Source of the DNA: an uncultured Pseudomonadales bacterium
GTDB taxonomy: Bacteria > Pseudomonadota > Gammaproteobacteria > Pseudomonadales > Azotimanducaceae
Direction: 5' to 3'
Length of the DNA stretch: 64,000 nucleotides
Assembly: GCA_958296295.1 (NCBI GenBank)
Contig: OY282460.1
Location: 3,456,291-3,520,290, forward strand
Position numbers and translations under genes: made by a program. The notes under the pieces were generated by a model. It had not been told where the DNA came from. It worked only from the letters and a program-made list of their open reading frames with translations, and did not search any database. Below, piece by piece: positions 45,035 to 54,881 of this stretch (positions are counted from its first letter, which is position 1; every line of letters starts with the position of its first letter).

Positions 45035-47089
45035 ATGAAACGCCCCGACGGCCGCGAACACCGCGCGGCGAAACGCCTCGCCCGGCGTTTTGCCGTGGCG
45101 TGTTGTCTTTGCGCGTGGCCGACGCCCGGCGCAGAACACGGCGTGCCGGAAACGCCTCCAGACACGCGCCAAGCTTGGCCGGACTCCTTCGCCGAATACG
45201 ACGCCGCGTTGGGCGACGTGGCGGAATACCGCGCGATCCAACAACGGCTTGCCCGCGGGTGGAACACTTGGGACAGCCGCAGCGTGTTGCGGTTCGTGCT
45301 GTTGCCGCAGGGCCTCACCGTGGACCTCGGCTTGAAACGCCACGACTGGCTTGGCGAGGCGCACTTGACCGAAGCGCTGATCGGCCGCGCCCCGGACGAG
45401 AACGCGCCGGACACGGAGAGCATTCGCCCGGGTCTTCATGCCCCGGACGGGTCGTACTTGGCGATGCGCGTGGCTTGGCTGGAGCTGGACGCGCGCGTGG
45501 AAGTGGGGCATGACGGCGATGATCTGGTGGCGCTCATCGTTCCCGAGACCCCGTCGCCGGCGCCTTTCGAACTGGTGGTGAGCGCGGCGCTGGCTTGGAA
45601 CCGGCCCGGCACCGTCGCGTTGGCCGAGGACGGCTTCGTGGCGCGGCTGCCGTCGACGACGCACAGCGTTCACGTCGAAGGCGAACTGGTGGCGGATCCC
45701 TACACCCGTTCGCTGTTGCCGCACCGGGTGGCGCGGCTGGACCGGCCGGTGGGCATCTCCACGGGCCGGCGGCGCGGCATCGACGAGATCCGCCAAGCGT
45801 TGGACAGGCAACGGGCCGCCTTTCTCGCCCGCGCAGGGCGTTTCGGAGCGCTCGAAGACGCCTACGCCGCTGTGGTGTCCGGCTTGGCTTGGAACACGGT
45901 GTACGAGCCGCGCCACCGGCGCGTGGTTTCCACGGTCGGACGGCTGTGGAACGAGGAGTACGGCGGGTTCGCGCTGTTCGGCTGGGACAACTTCTTCCTC
46001 GCGTATCTGGCCGCTCTTGACGGCCGCGAGCTGGCCTACGCCAACGTCGTCGAGCATCTGCGCGGGCGCACCGCCGAGGGCTTTCTGCCGAACGACAACC
46101 GCGGCAACGGCAGCAAGTCTTGGGATCGGTCGCAACCGCCGGTGGGCGCCATCATGGTGCGGGAGGTGTTCCGCCGCTACCCGGAGCGCTGGTTCCTCGA
46201 AGCCGCTTTCGAGCCGCTGTTGGCGTGGAATCGGTGGTGGCCGGCCAAGCGGTTGAACGAAGGTCTGCTGGCCTACGGTTCCGGCGAGGCGCCCAACCCG
46301 TTCCGCGAGCCCGGCGTGCGTTCGGCGCGAACCGCCCGCTACGAATCCGGCATGGACGATTCGCCGATGTACGAGGACGTGCCGTTCAACCGCGAGAAAA
46401 ACACCTTGGAGGTGCAGGATGTCGGCCTCACCAGCCTCTACATCGCCGATTGCCTGGCGCTTGCCGAGATGGCCCGCGTGCTGGAACGCTCGGCCGAGGC
46501 GGACGAACTGGAGCGGCGCGCCGCCAGTTTCTCCGCGGCCCTCGACACGCTTTGGGTGGAGAAACGCGGCTACTACCTGAACTACCGCACCGACATCGAG
46601 CGTTTCTCCGAGCGGCGTTCGCCGACGCTCTTCTATCCGCTGCTCGCCGGCGCCGCGAGCCCGGAGCGCGCGGTGCGGCTTATCGGGCACCTGCGCAACC
46701 CGGAGGAGTTCTGGGGCGAGTGGCTGATTCCTTCCATCAGCCGCGACGATCCCGCTTTCGCGCGCCAGCGCTACTGGAAAGGGGCCATCTGGCCGCCACT
46801 CAACTTCCTCACCTACTTGGGGTTGCGCAACGCCGGCGACCACCGCACCGCCGGCGAACTCGCCAGCCGCTCGCTCGACATGTTCTTGGCCGAGTGGCGG
46901 CGCAAGGGGTATGTGAGCGAGAACTATTCCGCGATCGACGGCACCGGCGACGACGACCGGCTCTCCAGCGATCCGTTCCACTCTTGGGGCGCCCTCTTCG
47001 GCATCATGGCGTTCATCGACGCCGGCCACTTGGCGCCGCCGGAAGCGCCCTTGGCCGCGGTGGGGGAAGCGAAGCGCAGGTCGCCGTAG
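45035..47089 (+). CDS. Exported GH63/trehalase-like glycoside hydrolase
   Basis: 684 residues from the ATG at 45035 with GGAGG before it. The N-terminus (RRFAVACCLCAWPTPGA) reads as a signal peptide. A beta-sandwich domain (~60-280) precedes an (alpha/alpha)6 barrel: FGWDNFFLAYLAALDGRELA, FLPNDNRGNGSKSWDRSQPP, NTLEVQDVGLTSLYIAD and YWKGAIWPPLNFLTYLGL, similar to GH63, GH37 and mannosylglycerate-hydrolase-type enzymes. Acid/base residues are likely the Asp in GWDN and a Glu near YVSENY. It would release a sugar in the periplasm for the neighbouring catabolic genes. Confidence 0.78.
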   Translation: MKRPDGREHRAAKRLARRFAVACCLCAWPTPGAEHGVPETPPDTRQAWPDSFAEYDAALGDVAEYRAIQQRLARGWNTWDSRSVLRFVLLPQGLTVDLGLKRHDWLGEAHLTEALIGRAPDENAPDTESIRPGLHAPDGSYLAMRVAWLELDARVEVGHDGDDLVALIVPETPSPAPFELVVSAALAWNRPGTVALAEDGFVARLPSTTHSVHVEGELVADPYTRSLLPHRVARLDRPVGISTGRRRGIDEIRQALDRQRAAFLARAGRFGALEDAYAAVVSGLAWNTVYEPRHRRVVSTVGRLWNEEYGGFALFGWDNFFLAYLAALDGRELAYANVVEHLRGRTAEGFLPNDNRGNGSKSWDRSQPPVGAIMVREVFRRYPERWFLEAAFEPLLAWNRWWPAKRLNEGLLAYGSGEAPNPFREPGVRSARTARYESGMDDSPMYEDVPFNREKNTLEVQDVGLTSLYIADCLALAEMARVLERSAEADELERRAASFSAALDTLWVEKRGYYLNYRTDIERFSERRSPTLFYPLLAGAASPERAVRLIGHLRNPEEFWGEWLIPSISRDDPAFARQRYWKGAIWPPLNFLTYLGLRNAGDHRTAGELASRSLDMFLAEWRRKGYVSENYSAIDGTGDDDRLSSDPFHSWGALFGIMAFIDAGHLAPPEAPLAAVGEAKRRSP

Positions 47090-47166
47090 CCGGCGCTCGG
47101 CGTTGCGGCTGCGGTAGCATGAAGGCCGGTGCTCAGCACGCGCCGGGGATTAGGAGGGCATTGGCA

Positions 47167-48033
47167 ATGGACGATTTTCTCGACGAGCGCGTCATCGGGC
47201 GCACCGGTCTTGCCACCAGGCGGCTCGGCATCGGTTCCACCTTCAACGCGCCAACCCGCGTGATCGAGGACGCCTTCGAGCGGGGCGTGAACTACCTGTA
47301 TTGGGGAACCGTCCGCCAGCCGAGCTTCGCCCGCGCCATGGTCAACTTGAGCCGCCGGGCGCGGGACGAGTTGATTCTCACCGTGCAGTCCTATTCGCAG
47401 GATCCGGGCGCCATCCAAGGCGAAGTGGAGGAGGCGCTCAAGGCGGCGGGCCTGGAGCGTTTCGATTTCCTGCTGCTCGGCAACCGCAACAAAGTGCCCG
47501 AGGCCGCATACATCGAGGTGTTCGAGCGTCTGCGCGAGGGCGGCAAAGTGCGGTTCCTGTCGCTCAGCAGCCACAACCGTCCGTTGCTGCCGGACATGAT
47601 CAGCGAGGCCGCGGCCGGTCGCAGCCCTTACGAGCTCTTCATGTTGCGCTACAACGGCGTGCATCGCGGCGCGGAGCAGGACGTGTTCCCGTTCGTGCCG
47701 GCGACCGACCGGCCGTTCATCGTCACCTACACCGCCACGCGTTGGGGCCACTTGCTGGATCCGGCCAAGATGCCGCCTGGCGAGACGCCGCCAAGCGCCA
47801 CCGATTGCTACCGCTTTTCGCTCTCGCATCCGGCCGTGGACATGGTGCTGTGCGGCCCCGCGAACGCCGCGCAAATGGACGCCGCGTTCGCGGCCTTGGA
47901 GGCCGGCCCCCTCGCGCCGGAAGAGCGTGAACGCATCGAGCGCATCGGCGCGCACTTGTATCGCCAATACGCGCCGAATTACCCGGACGCCGGCGACGCC
48001 GGGGATGTGGCCGCTGGCGCGGCGGCCCGCTAG
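47167..48033 (+). CDS. Aldo/keto reductase family protein
   Basis: 288 residues. Motifs of the AKR barrel are IGRTGLATRRLGIGST, EDAFERGVNYLYWGTVR, FDFLLLGNRNK, GGKVRFLSLSSHNR and ESxHP-like SLSHPAVDMVLCGPANAAQ. The usual catalytic Tyr follows (NYLYWG) while the classical Lys/His are not obvious. It should reduce or oxidise a carbonyl with NAD(P)H. Position after the hydrolase gene suggests involvement in sugar-acid metabolism. Confidence 0.82.
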   Translation: MDDFLDERVIGRTGLATRRLGIGSTFNAPTRVIEDAFERGVNYLYWGTVRQPSFARAMVNLSRRARDELILTVQSYSQDPGAIQGEVEEALKAAGLERFDFLLLGNRNKVPEAAYIEVFERLREGGKVRFLSLSSHNRPLLPDMISEAAAGRSPYELFMLRYNGVHRGAEQDVFPFVPATDRPFIVTYTATRWGHLLDPAKMPPGETPPSATDCYRFSLSHPAVDMVLCGPANAAQMDAAFAALEAGPLAPEERERIERIGAHLYRQYAPNYPDAGDAGDVAAGAAAR

Positions 48034-48130
48034 CCGGGCCGCCGGCAAGTAGATAGCGCCACGCGGGCGCGCCGCCGCGGGCACCCTCGTCGCCTGATCT
48101 CGCCCGCCGCCGCGGGGCCGGTGGAAAGCC

Positions 48131-49984
48131 ATGCTGCAACTTGTGGACATCACGCTGCACCGCGGTTCGGCGCGCCTCTTCGAGCACCTGAACCTCACCG
48201 TGCATGGCGGTCACAAGGTGGGCGTGGCGGGACGCAACGGCGCCGGCAAGACCACGCTGTTCGATCTCGTGCGCGGCCAAATCGCGCCGGAGGAAGGTGA
48301 AGTGCTGCGGCCGCAGGCGTGGCGTCTGGCTTGGCTGGCGCAACACGTGGCGCCTTCGTCGCGCAGCGCCCTCGACTTCGTGCAGGACGGCGACAGGCGG
48401 CTGCGGCGCATCGAACGCGACATCGCGCAGACCGGCGCGGACGGCGACGGGCACGCGCTGGCTTCGTTGTACGCGGAATACGAGGACGCCGGCGGCTACC
48501 AGGCGCGCTCCCGCGCCGGCGAGATTCTGAGCGGCTTGGGGTTCGCCGCCGAGGATTTCGAGAAGCCGCACCGGGCGTTCTCGGGTGGTTGGCGAATCCG
48601 CCTGCATCTGGCGCGGGCGCTGTTGACGCCGTCCGATCTCCTGCTGCTGGACGAACCCACCAATCACCTCGATCTCGAAGCCACCTTGTGGCTGGAGTCT
48701 TGGGTGCGCAAGTACGAAGGAACGTTGCTGACCATCGCCCACGACCGCGACTTCCTCGACCGCACCGTGGACACCATCGCGCATTTGGAAGACGGCCAAG
48801 CCGCCGTTTACTCCGGCAACTACAGCGGCTTCGAGCGGCAGCGGGCCGAGGCCCTCGAACACCGCGCCGCGGTCCACAAGAAGCAACAGCGACGCATCGC
48901 CGAGGTGCGGCGATTCGTGGACCGCTTTCGCGCCAAGGCCAGCAAGGCGCGGCAGGTGCAAAGCCGGTTGAAGGCGCTCGAACGCATGGACGTCGCGGCG
49001 GCCGTGTACGCGGAATCGCCCTATCGTTTCGCGTTCACGAACGCGCGCAAGATTTCCAACCCCACGCTCTCGGTGGACGCCGCGACGTTTGGCTACGGCC
49101 AGCAGGCGGTGCTGACGGATGTGACGCTGCGCGTCTATCCGAACGACCGCATCGGCGTGCTTGGCGCCAATGGCGCCGGCAAGACGACGTTGCTGCGGGC
49201 GTTGGCGGACGAACTACCGCCGCTGGCCGGGGAGGTGGCTCGTGGACGGCACGCGACGGTGGGCTATTTCGCCCAGCACCAGCTGGAATCCTTGGATCTG
49301 GCGCGCTCGCCGCTTGCGCACATGGAGGAATCCGCGTCCGCCTCGACCAGCCAGCAGCGGCTCGACTATCTCGGCGGCTGGGGTTTTCGCGGCGAGGACG
49401 CCGCGCGCCCGGCGCGCACGTTCTCCGGCGGCGAGAAGGCGCGCCTGGTGCTTGCCCTGCTGGCCTGCCGGGAACCCGCGGTGTTGGTGCTGGACGAGCC
49501 CACGAACCACTTGGATCTGGAAATGCGCGAAGCGCTGGCGGTCGCGTTGCAGGCGTATCGGGGCGCGCTCCTGCTGGTGTCGCACGACCGGCACCTCTTG
49601 CGGCGCTGCGTGGACGACTTCTGGTTGCTGGCCGACGGCCGCGTTTCGCGGTACGGAGGCGACATGGACGCCTTCGCGGCCCTCTGCGCGCGACCGAAAC
49701 GCGAGAGCAAGCGACCGCCAAAGGCTGCCGCGGCGCTTGGGATACGCCGCTTGGCCCGCGAGCAAGAGGCGCTGGAAGCGCGGATCGAACGCCACGGCCA
49801 AGCCGTCGCGGCGATAGAAGCCCGCTTGGCGGCGCCCTCGTCTACCGACCGCGACGAACTCGCTCGCCTCGCCCAAGCGCGCAAAGAGGAACTCGCCGCC
49901 ATCGCCCATTGCGAGAGCGCTTGGCTCGCCACCGAGGAGCGGCTGGAGGCGGCGCGAAACCGCGGGCCGCAAAACGCACCTTAG
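48131..49984 (+). CDS. ABC-F family ATPase (YheS-like)
   Basis: 617 residues with two ATPase domains and no membrane part. Domain 1: GRNGAGKTTLFDLV, signature FSGGWRIR, LLLLDEPTNHLDLEA. A charged linker (KKQQRRIAEVRRFVDRFRAK) follows. Domain 2: GANGAGKTTLLRAL, FSGGEKAR, LVLDEPTNHLDLEM. The C-terminus is a coiled coil (~530-610). ABC-F proteins act on the ribosomal E site to ease translation. The layout with C-terminal coiled coil fits YheS/Uup types. Confidence 0.9.
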   Translation: MLQLVDITLHRGSARLFEHLNLTVHGGHKVGVAGRNGAGKTTLFDLVRGQIAPEEGEVLRPQAWRLAWLAQHVAPSSRSALDFVQDGDRRLRRIERDIAQTGADGDGHALASLYAEYEDAGGYQARSRAGEILSGLGFAAEDFEKPHRAFSGGWRIRLHLARALLTPSDLLLLDEPTNHLDLEATLWLESWVRKYEGTLLTIAHDRDFLDRTVDTIAHLEDGQAAVYSGNYSGFERQRAEALEHRAAVHKKQQRRIAEVRRFVDRFRAKASKARQVQSRLKALERMDVAAAVYAESPYRFAFTNARKISNPTLSVDAATFGYGQQAVLTDVTLRVYPNDRIGVLGANGAGKTTLLRALADELPPLAGEVARGRHATVGYFAQHQLESLDLARSPLAHMEESASASTSQQRLDYLGGWGFRGEDAARPARTFSGGEKARLVLALLACREPAVLVLDEPTNHLDLEMREALAVALQAYRGALLLVSHDRHLLRRCVDDFWLLADGRVSRYGGDMDAFAALCARPKRESKRPPKAAAALGIRRLAREQEALEARIERHGQAVAAIEARLAAPSSTDRDELARLAQARKEELAAIAHCESAWLATEERLEAARNRGPQNAP

Positions 49985-50248
49985 TTGGAGACGCCTTCGC
50001 GCCGGCGACATGGCCCTGACCCCGAGCCAGCCAACCTGCCTTTGGATCCGTTGGTTGGCGCCATCGCTTCGGGACGGTCATGGGCGGAGTATTCGCGGAA
50101 GGCGACTGGAGCAGCGCGAGGGGAACTGGGTCTCGGACGGGCTGGCAAGTGGCGATGCTTCGAAAAGCCACCGCGCGACAGCCCGCGCAAACGGCGTCAA
50201 GCCGTTCGCGCAACGCCTAATGCACCGCAACGCCGCAACCAACCCTCT

Positions 50249-50918
50249 TCAAGGGTCGGGACCAAATCGCCCGCGCCAATGGCGCGGCAACCGTTCTTGG
50301 TGTCGTGCGAGCGCCAACGCCTTGGCACGGGACATGAACGCGGTTTCTTCTCGCGGCAAGCCTTCGAGCACTGGCAGAAGCCAAGGCGGGCGTTCAGCGT
50401 CCATGAAGCGGACGCGGCCTTGCTCCACCCAAGCAACGTAGGTCAGGCTTCGGGTGTTGTCCACCAAGTAGACGGTGTGGGCGATGGCCCGTGGCGCGTC
50501 GGGCGTTCGCGAATGACCTCGCGAAGCGCCGCTCCTGGGCGGACACGTCGATGTGGTGCCCGCCGCGCGGCACACGGTTCTGAACGCGCGCCTTGCTTGC
50601 CCGCAAGTTGTCGATGCCGACGAAAACGAATCACCCGATAGCCGACCTCCCGTGCGTCCCGCATCCGGCGCAACACTTCGTTGCTCGTCAGCGTCGACTC
50701 CCGCGTGAAGGTCCGCCGTTCGTCGATCCAGAGCTTGGTAAGCCGCCACGTCCCGCGCCCTGCGCGGATGTCCCGTGTAGCGGGTCGCCGCCGAGATCCT
50801 GTGCGATGTCGTCGGGACTTAGGTACCAGCCGGTGACGAAGCCGAGTTGTTCCAAGCGCGTATAGGCACTAGATCTGCCAGCACCGTTCGGCCCGCCGGG
50901 TACTACAAGCTGCTTCAC
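50249..50918 (-). pseudogene. Zeta-toxin-like kinase, multiply frameshifted
   Basis: Pieces of one zeta-toxin/UDP-GlcNAc-kinase-like gene lie in order on the minus strand but in different frames: PGGPNGAGRSSAYTRLEQLG (50918 down), AAYQALDRRTADLHAGVD, MLRRMRDAREVGYRVI, ASKARVQNRVPRGGHHIDVS, and TVYLVDNTRSLTYVAWVEQG to the stop at 50249. At least three frame changes are needed. The Walker A Lys is also Arg (GAGRSS, expected GAGKSS), which would abolish ATP binding. The gene is dead. Confidence 0.82.
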
Positions 50919-51096
50919 GCGGCACCGATTAGTCCAGTTGAGACTTGGTGGGACTCCTCAGGCGGCAAGTTCTTGACGCCGCATGTGGTCGCGTGGCTAG
51001 GCGTACGGTGGTCGGTGGCAACTCCAGCTAACGCACCCTAGTGGGCGCGCGCCAATCTCGCTTCGCTGCGGTTGGCACTAGGCACCAGCGCCGTCT

Positions 51097-51363
51097 CTAC
51101 GGCGCAGCATTCCTAGGAAACCGTATGTCTTCCCACGTCAGCGGCCTGTCCTCGGGTACCGGGCGAAAATGACCTTCCGGCCCCTCCAAGAACGCCTTGC
51201 CGTGGCGCCCAACCACCACCGCCTCTCCTCGTGCGAACTTGCCTGCTCGAAACTGTTCGCCCCACTCCTCGAGCGCAACAGCGACTGACACCGCCTCTTG
51301 CAGTGCTTCGTCCCCGCCCACGTCAATGCCGTATTCGGTCAAGTCGATGTTCATGTCGCGCAT
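51097..51363 (-). CDS. Small acidic protein upstream of zeta pseudogene
   Basis: 88 residues from the ATG at 51363 (or 116 from 51447). Sequence blocks: NIDLTEYGIDVGGDEALQEA, VALEEWGEQFRAGKFARGEA, VVVGRHGKAFLEGPEGHF, ending WEDIRFPRN. It lies on the same strand, 178 bp before the zeta-toxin relic, where an antitoxin-type partner would be expected. That role is inference; I do not recognise the family. The frame is intact even though the toxin is broken. Confidence 0.55.
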   Translation of the reverse strand: MRDMNIDLTEYGIDVGGDEALQEAVSVAVALEEWGEQFRAGKFARGEAVVVGRHGKAFLEGPEGHFRPVPEDRPLTWEDIRFPRNAAP

Positions 51364-51598
51364 CTTCGCCCGCTTGGTCGCGTGGTGCAAGCGCGGGACT
51401 CTCTCCTCTGTTCGGTGCGCCGTTGCCGTCTTGCGCGCCGTGGGCATCCATGGCCAATAGCGGAGTGGCGATGGTGCGTTAGAGCCGCGGTTGTTCTGCG
51501 GCGTTGCAAACTGCGAAAAGCAAGCTCGCGGCGGCTGTGGTGGCCGTGCGGTTCGCCGGCGCTCGGCTCCCCGAGTGAAACGCCGACGCGCGTGTCCC

Positions 51599-53977
51599 CT
51601 AGGTGCGCCCAGCGGGACCCGCCGCGTCTTGGAACGCGCTGGCTCTCAAGTCCGGTATCGCCACCTTCACCGCGTCCTCCAAGCGGTCCACCAAGGTCAC
51701 CTCCATCTCGTCGCGGACTGGTGCCGGCAGCTTGGTGAGCTCGGCCTCGTTGTCGCGGGGGAGAATCACGTGGCGGATGCCGGTGCGGTGTGCCGCCAGC
51801 ACCTTCTCGCGGATGCCGCCGACCGGCAGCACGAGGCCCGAGAGCGTGAGCTCGCCGGTCATCGCTATGTCGTCGCGCACGGGCTTGTTGCTGTAGAGCG
51901 AGGCGAGCGCGGTGGCCATCGTGATGCCGGCCGACGGGCCGTCCTTGGGCACGGCGCCGGCGGGAACATGCACGTGGATGCCGTTCTGCTCGATCATGGA
52001 GCGGTCGATGTTTAGCTGTTCCGCCACGGACCAAATGTACGAGCGGGCGGCTTGGATGGATTCCTGCATCACCTTGCCGAGATGGCCGGTGGTGATGGTC
52101 TTGTCCTCTTTGTGCGTCAAGGTCGCCTCGACGTACAGCACATCGCCGCCGGCTTCCGTGTAAGCGAGGCCCGGGGCCACGCCCGGGGCCATGTTCTCGC
52201 GCTGCCGGTCCGTCTTGAACTTGTCGGGGCCGAGCAGTTTTGGCAGATCGTCCACCGTGATGGCCGGCGGCGGCTCTTCCGCTTGCACCACCTGCCGGGC
52301 GCGCTTGCTCGCCACCCGGCCGAGCACGCGATCCAGCTCGCGCACGCCGGCTTCCCGGGTGTGGCGGCGGATGGCCCAGGACAGCGCCTCGTTCGTGAAG
52401 TTGAGCTGCTCGCGGTTGAGGCCGGCGTTGTCGCGCTGGCGCGGGATAAGGTAGCGACGGGCGATTTCCAGCTTCTCCAGCTCGCTGTAGCCGGTGAGAT
52501 CCAGCACTTCCATGCGGTCTAGCAGCGGGCGCGGCACGCCATCGAGATGGTTGGCGGTGGTGATGAAGAAAACCTTGGAGAGGTCGAACGGCAAGTTCAG
52601 GTAGTTGTCGCGGAACTCCTTGTTTTGCGCGGGATCGAGGATCTCCATCAACGCCGCGGCCGGGTCGCCGCGAAAATCGCGGCCGAGCTTGTCCACTTCG
52701 TCCAGCATCAGCACCGGATTGCGCACCCCGGCGCGTCGCACGGCTTGCAGAATGCGACCGGGCATGGCGCCGATGTAGGTGCGCCGGTGGCCGCGCAGCT
52801 CGGATTCGTCGTGCAGGCCGCCGAGGCTCATGCGCTCGAACTTGCGGCCCATGGCGCGGGCGATGGACTGGCCGAGCGACGTCTTGCCGACGCCGGGAGG
52901 CCCCACGAAGCAAAGGATCGAGGCTTTGGCGTCCGGGTTCAGTTGGAGCACGGCCAAGGCTTCGAGAATGCGCTCCTTCACGTCGTCCAAGCCGTAGTGG
53001 TCCTCGTCGAGCACCGTCTGGGCGTGGGAGAGATCCAAGGTGTCCTCGGTTACCACGTTCCACGGCAACTCGGCGACGAGTTCCAGATAGCCGCGCGCCA
53101 CCTGGTAGTCCGCGGCGTGGTTGGACATCTTGGACAAGCGCTTGAGCTCGCGGTCCACTTCCTTGCGCACGTCGTCCGGCACCGTGATGCCGCGCAGTTG
53201 CTCGCGCAGTTCGGCGATGTCCTCGTCGTCCCCCTGTTCGCCGAGCGCCTCCTCGATGACGCGCTTCTGGTGGCGCAGCATGTGCTCGCGTTGGCTCTCC
53301 TCCACCTCCTCGCGCGCTTTGGATTGCAGGTCCCGCTGCATTTCGATGACCGCCATTTCCTGCCGCAAGAGACCGTGAATGGCCTCCAGGAAAGGCTGCA
53401 TCTCGTCGATTTCCAGCACGCGCTGTTTCGCGCCCTGCTCGACGTTGCGGAGGAGCTCGGTGAGGCGGTACATCTGCGTGACCGGATCTTCGATGCCGCC
53501 GACCATTTGCTGGAACAGCTGATCCGGATTCTGCGACACGACGCGGGTGATCTGGCGGGCGATATCCAGGTTTTCCTTCATCAAGGCAACCGCCTTGGCG
53601 CGTTTCTCCCCGGTGCGAGGGACGCAGAGCTCCGTCAGTTTCTTCACCTCGACGAGCGCGGGTTGATCCTCGGCTTGCGGGACGGACATTCGATGCAAGC
53701 GCGCTCTCGCCACGCCGCGCACGATCACCTGCGCGCCGCCGTCGCGCTGCTCCACGCGGGTCACCGTCGAGACGGTGCCGATGTCGTACAGGCCGTCCCG
53801 CTCCGGATGCTCGTCTTCCGGGTTCTTCTGCAGCACGGTGAGGATCCTTCCATCGCCCTCCACCGCGGCCTTTATGGCGGCCAGCGAAGCCGCGCGGCCG
53901 ACGATCAGGGCCTGGATCAGCGCCGGAAAAACGGTGACGTTCTTGAGCGGCAGGAGTGGAAGCGAAACTGTGGACAA
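51599..53977 (-). CDS. lon: ATP-dependent protease Lon
   Basis: 792 residues: N-terminal substrate domain (LPLLPLKNVTVFPALIQALI), coiled-coil middle, AAA+ domain (CFVGPPGVGKTSLGQSIAR, VLMLDEVDKLG, sensor ITTANHLDGVP) and a protease domain with the Ser in KDGPSAGITMATALAS and the Lys in GGIREKVLAAHR. It degrades misfolded and regulatory proteins. The start is a TTG at 53977, supported by AAGGAG at 53986-53991 eight bases upstream and by the conserved leader VSLPLLPL. No ATG gives the same N-terminus. Confidence 0.95.
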   Translation of the reverse strand: MSTVSLPLLPLKNVTVFPALIQALIVGRAASLAAIKAAVEGDGRILTVLQKNPEDEHPERDGLYDIGTVSTVTRVEQRDGGAQVIVRGVARARLHRMSVPQAEDQPALVEVKKLTELCVPRTGEKRAKAVALMKENLDIARQITRVVSQNPDQLFQQMVGGIEDPVTQMYRLTELLRNVEQGAKQRVLEIDEMQPFLEAIHGLLRQEMAVIEMQRDLQSKAREEVEESQREHMLRHQKRVIEEALGEQGDDEDIAELREQLRGITVPDDVRKEVDRELKRLSKMSNHAADYQVARGYLELVAELPWNVVTEDTLDLSHAQTVLDEDHYGLDDVKERILEALAVLQLNPDAKASILCFVGPPGVGKTSLGQSIARAMGRKFERMSLGGLHDESELRGHRRTYIGAMPGRILQAVRRAGVRNPVLMLDEVDKLGRDFRGDPAAALMEILDPAQNKEFRDNYLNLPFDLSKVFFITTANHLDGVPRPLLDRMEVLDLTGYSELEKLEIARRYLIPRQRDNAGLNREQLNFTNEALSWAIRRHTREAGVRELDRVLGRVASKRARQVVQAEEPPPAITVDDLPKLLGPDKFKTDRQRENMAPGVAPGLAYTEAGGDVLYVEATLTHKEDKTITTGHLGKVMQESIQAARSYIWSVAEQLNIDRSMIEQNGIHVHVPAGAVPKDGPSAGITMATALASLYSNKPVRDDIAMTGELTLSGLVLPVGGIREKVLAAHRTGIRHVILPRDNEAELTKLPAPVRDEMEVTLVDRLEDAVKVAIPDLRASAFQDAAGPAGRT

Positions 53978-54356
53978 GGCGTGGACTCCTTGAGCGCGAC
54001 CTTGTGGAGTGTACGGTAAACCGCCGCCTCGCGACGGGAACCGGGCCGGCTATGGCGCAACGTTGTATGTGCGACCGCGCCGGTGGATTTCAACCCCACC
54101 CTGTCAACCCCTCCCGGCAGCGGTGTCGGCCCACCATTCCGGGGCTGCGCCAGCCGTGGCCGGGCCCGGTCGGAGGCCCGCCGATTGGCCCGGCGTTCGC
54201 TCGCGGCCGCCCCTGGCGCGATGCTTGCGCCGTTCCTACGGCGCAAGCCCTTCAGTGCGGCCTAACGGACACTGGCGGGAAACGCGAGCCAAGCGCACCG
54301 GTGCGCCCCGTGCGCCGGGTTGCCGGCGCCTGCGGCGCCCGCGCGAAGCGGCGCTG
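53978..54356. other. Intergenic region between lon and RNA-binding protein gene
   Basis: Very GC-rich, 379 bp. Apart from the lon ribosome site (53986-53991) I see no gene, no tRNA and no convincing terminator or promoter. The lon promoter should lie here. Confidence 0.4.
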
Positions 54357-54632
54357 TCAGGAGCGCGGCGGTCGCCCGCCGCCGTCGTTGGCGCGCGGCC
54401 GCGCTTCGCTGACACGCAACGTTCGCCCGCCGACGCGGGTGGCGTTGAGCGCTTCTATCGCCGCCGTCGCCTCCTCGTCGTTCGGCATCTCGACGAAGCC
54501 GAAGCCCTTGGAGCGTCCGGTGTCTCGATCAATGATGACATTGGCGTCCGCGACATTGCCGTGTTGCGAACACAGTTCGGACAGCTCTCGCGAGCCAAAC
54601 CCGTATGGCATGTTTCCGACGTAGATCCGCAA
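54357..54632 (-). CDS. Small RNA-recognition-motif protein
   Basis: 91 residues with a single RRM: RNP2 LRIYVGNMPY at the N-terminus and RNP1 SKGFGFVEMP near residue 50, then a short Arg/Gly tail (RPRANDGGGRPPRS). Such single-RRM proteins bind RNA in the cold or under stress. Start is a TTG at 54632 with AGGGAGAG at 54638-54645; this gives the standard RRM N-terminus, whereas the ATG at 54611 would cut off the first strand. Confidence 0.88.
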   Translation of the reverse strand: MRIYVGNMPYGFGSRELSELCSQHGNVADANVIIDRDTGRSKGFGFVEMPNDEEATAAIEALNATRVGGRTLRVSEARPRANDGGGRPPRS

Positions 54633-54881
54633 CTCTGCTCTCCCTAACCTTCGAACCAAAATGCTGTTAACGTCCTTTTTGGGGCAGGGGCGGACGCGCC
54701 GACCCAACCGCCAAGTGCGTACCATACGCCTTTTTGCGCGACGATGCTCGCGCCGTGTGTCAGCGCGCCCGGCTGGAGACGAACCGATTCCGCGGAGGGT
54801 GTGGCCGAAGAACGCGCCAGACGGCCCGGATCGCCTATCAGGCTGCGCCGGAGCGAACGTCGGACACGCCCGCCGCGCGCC

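Noticed and set aside
51604..54019. Long plus-strand frame opposite lon
   Set aside because: Antisense shadow; His/Val/Leu-rich composition follows from lon codons.
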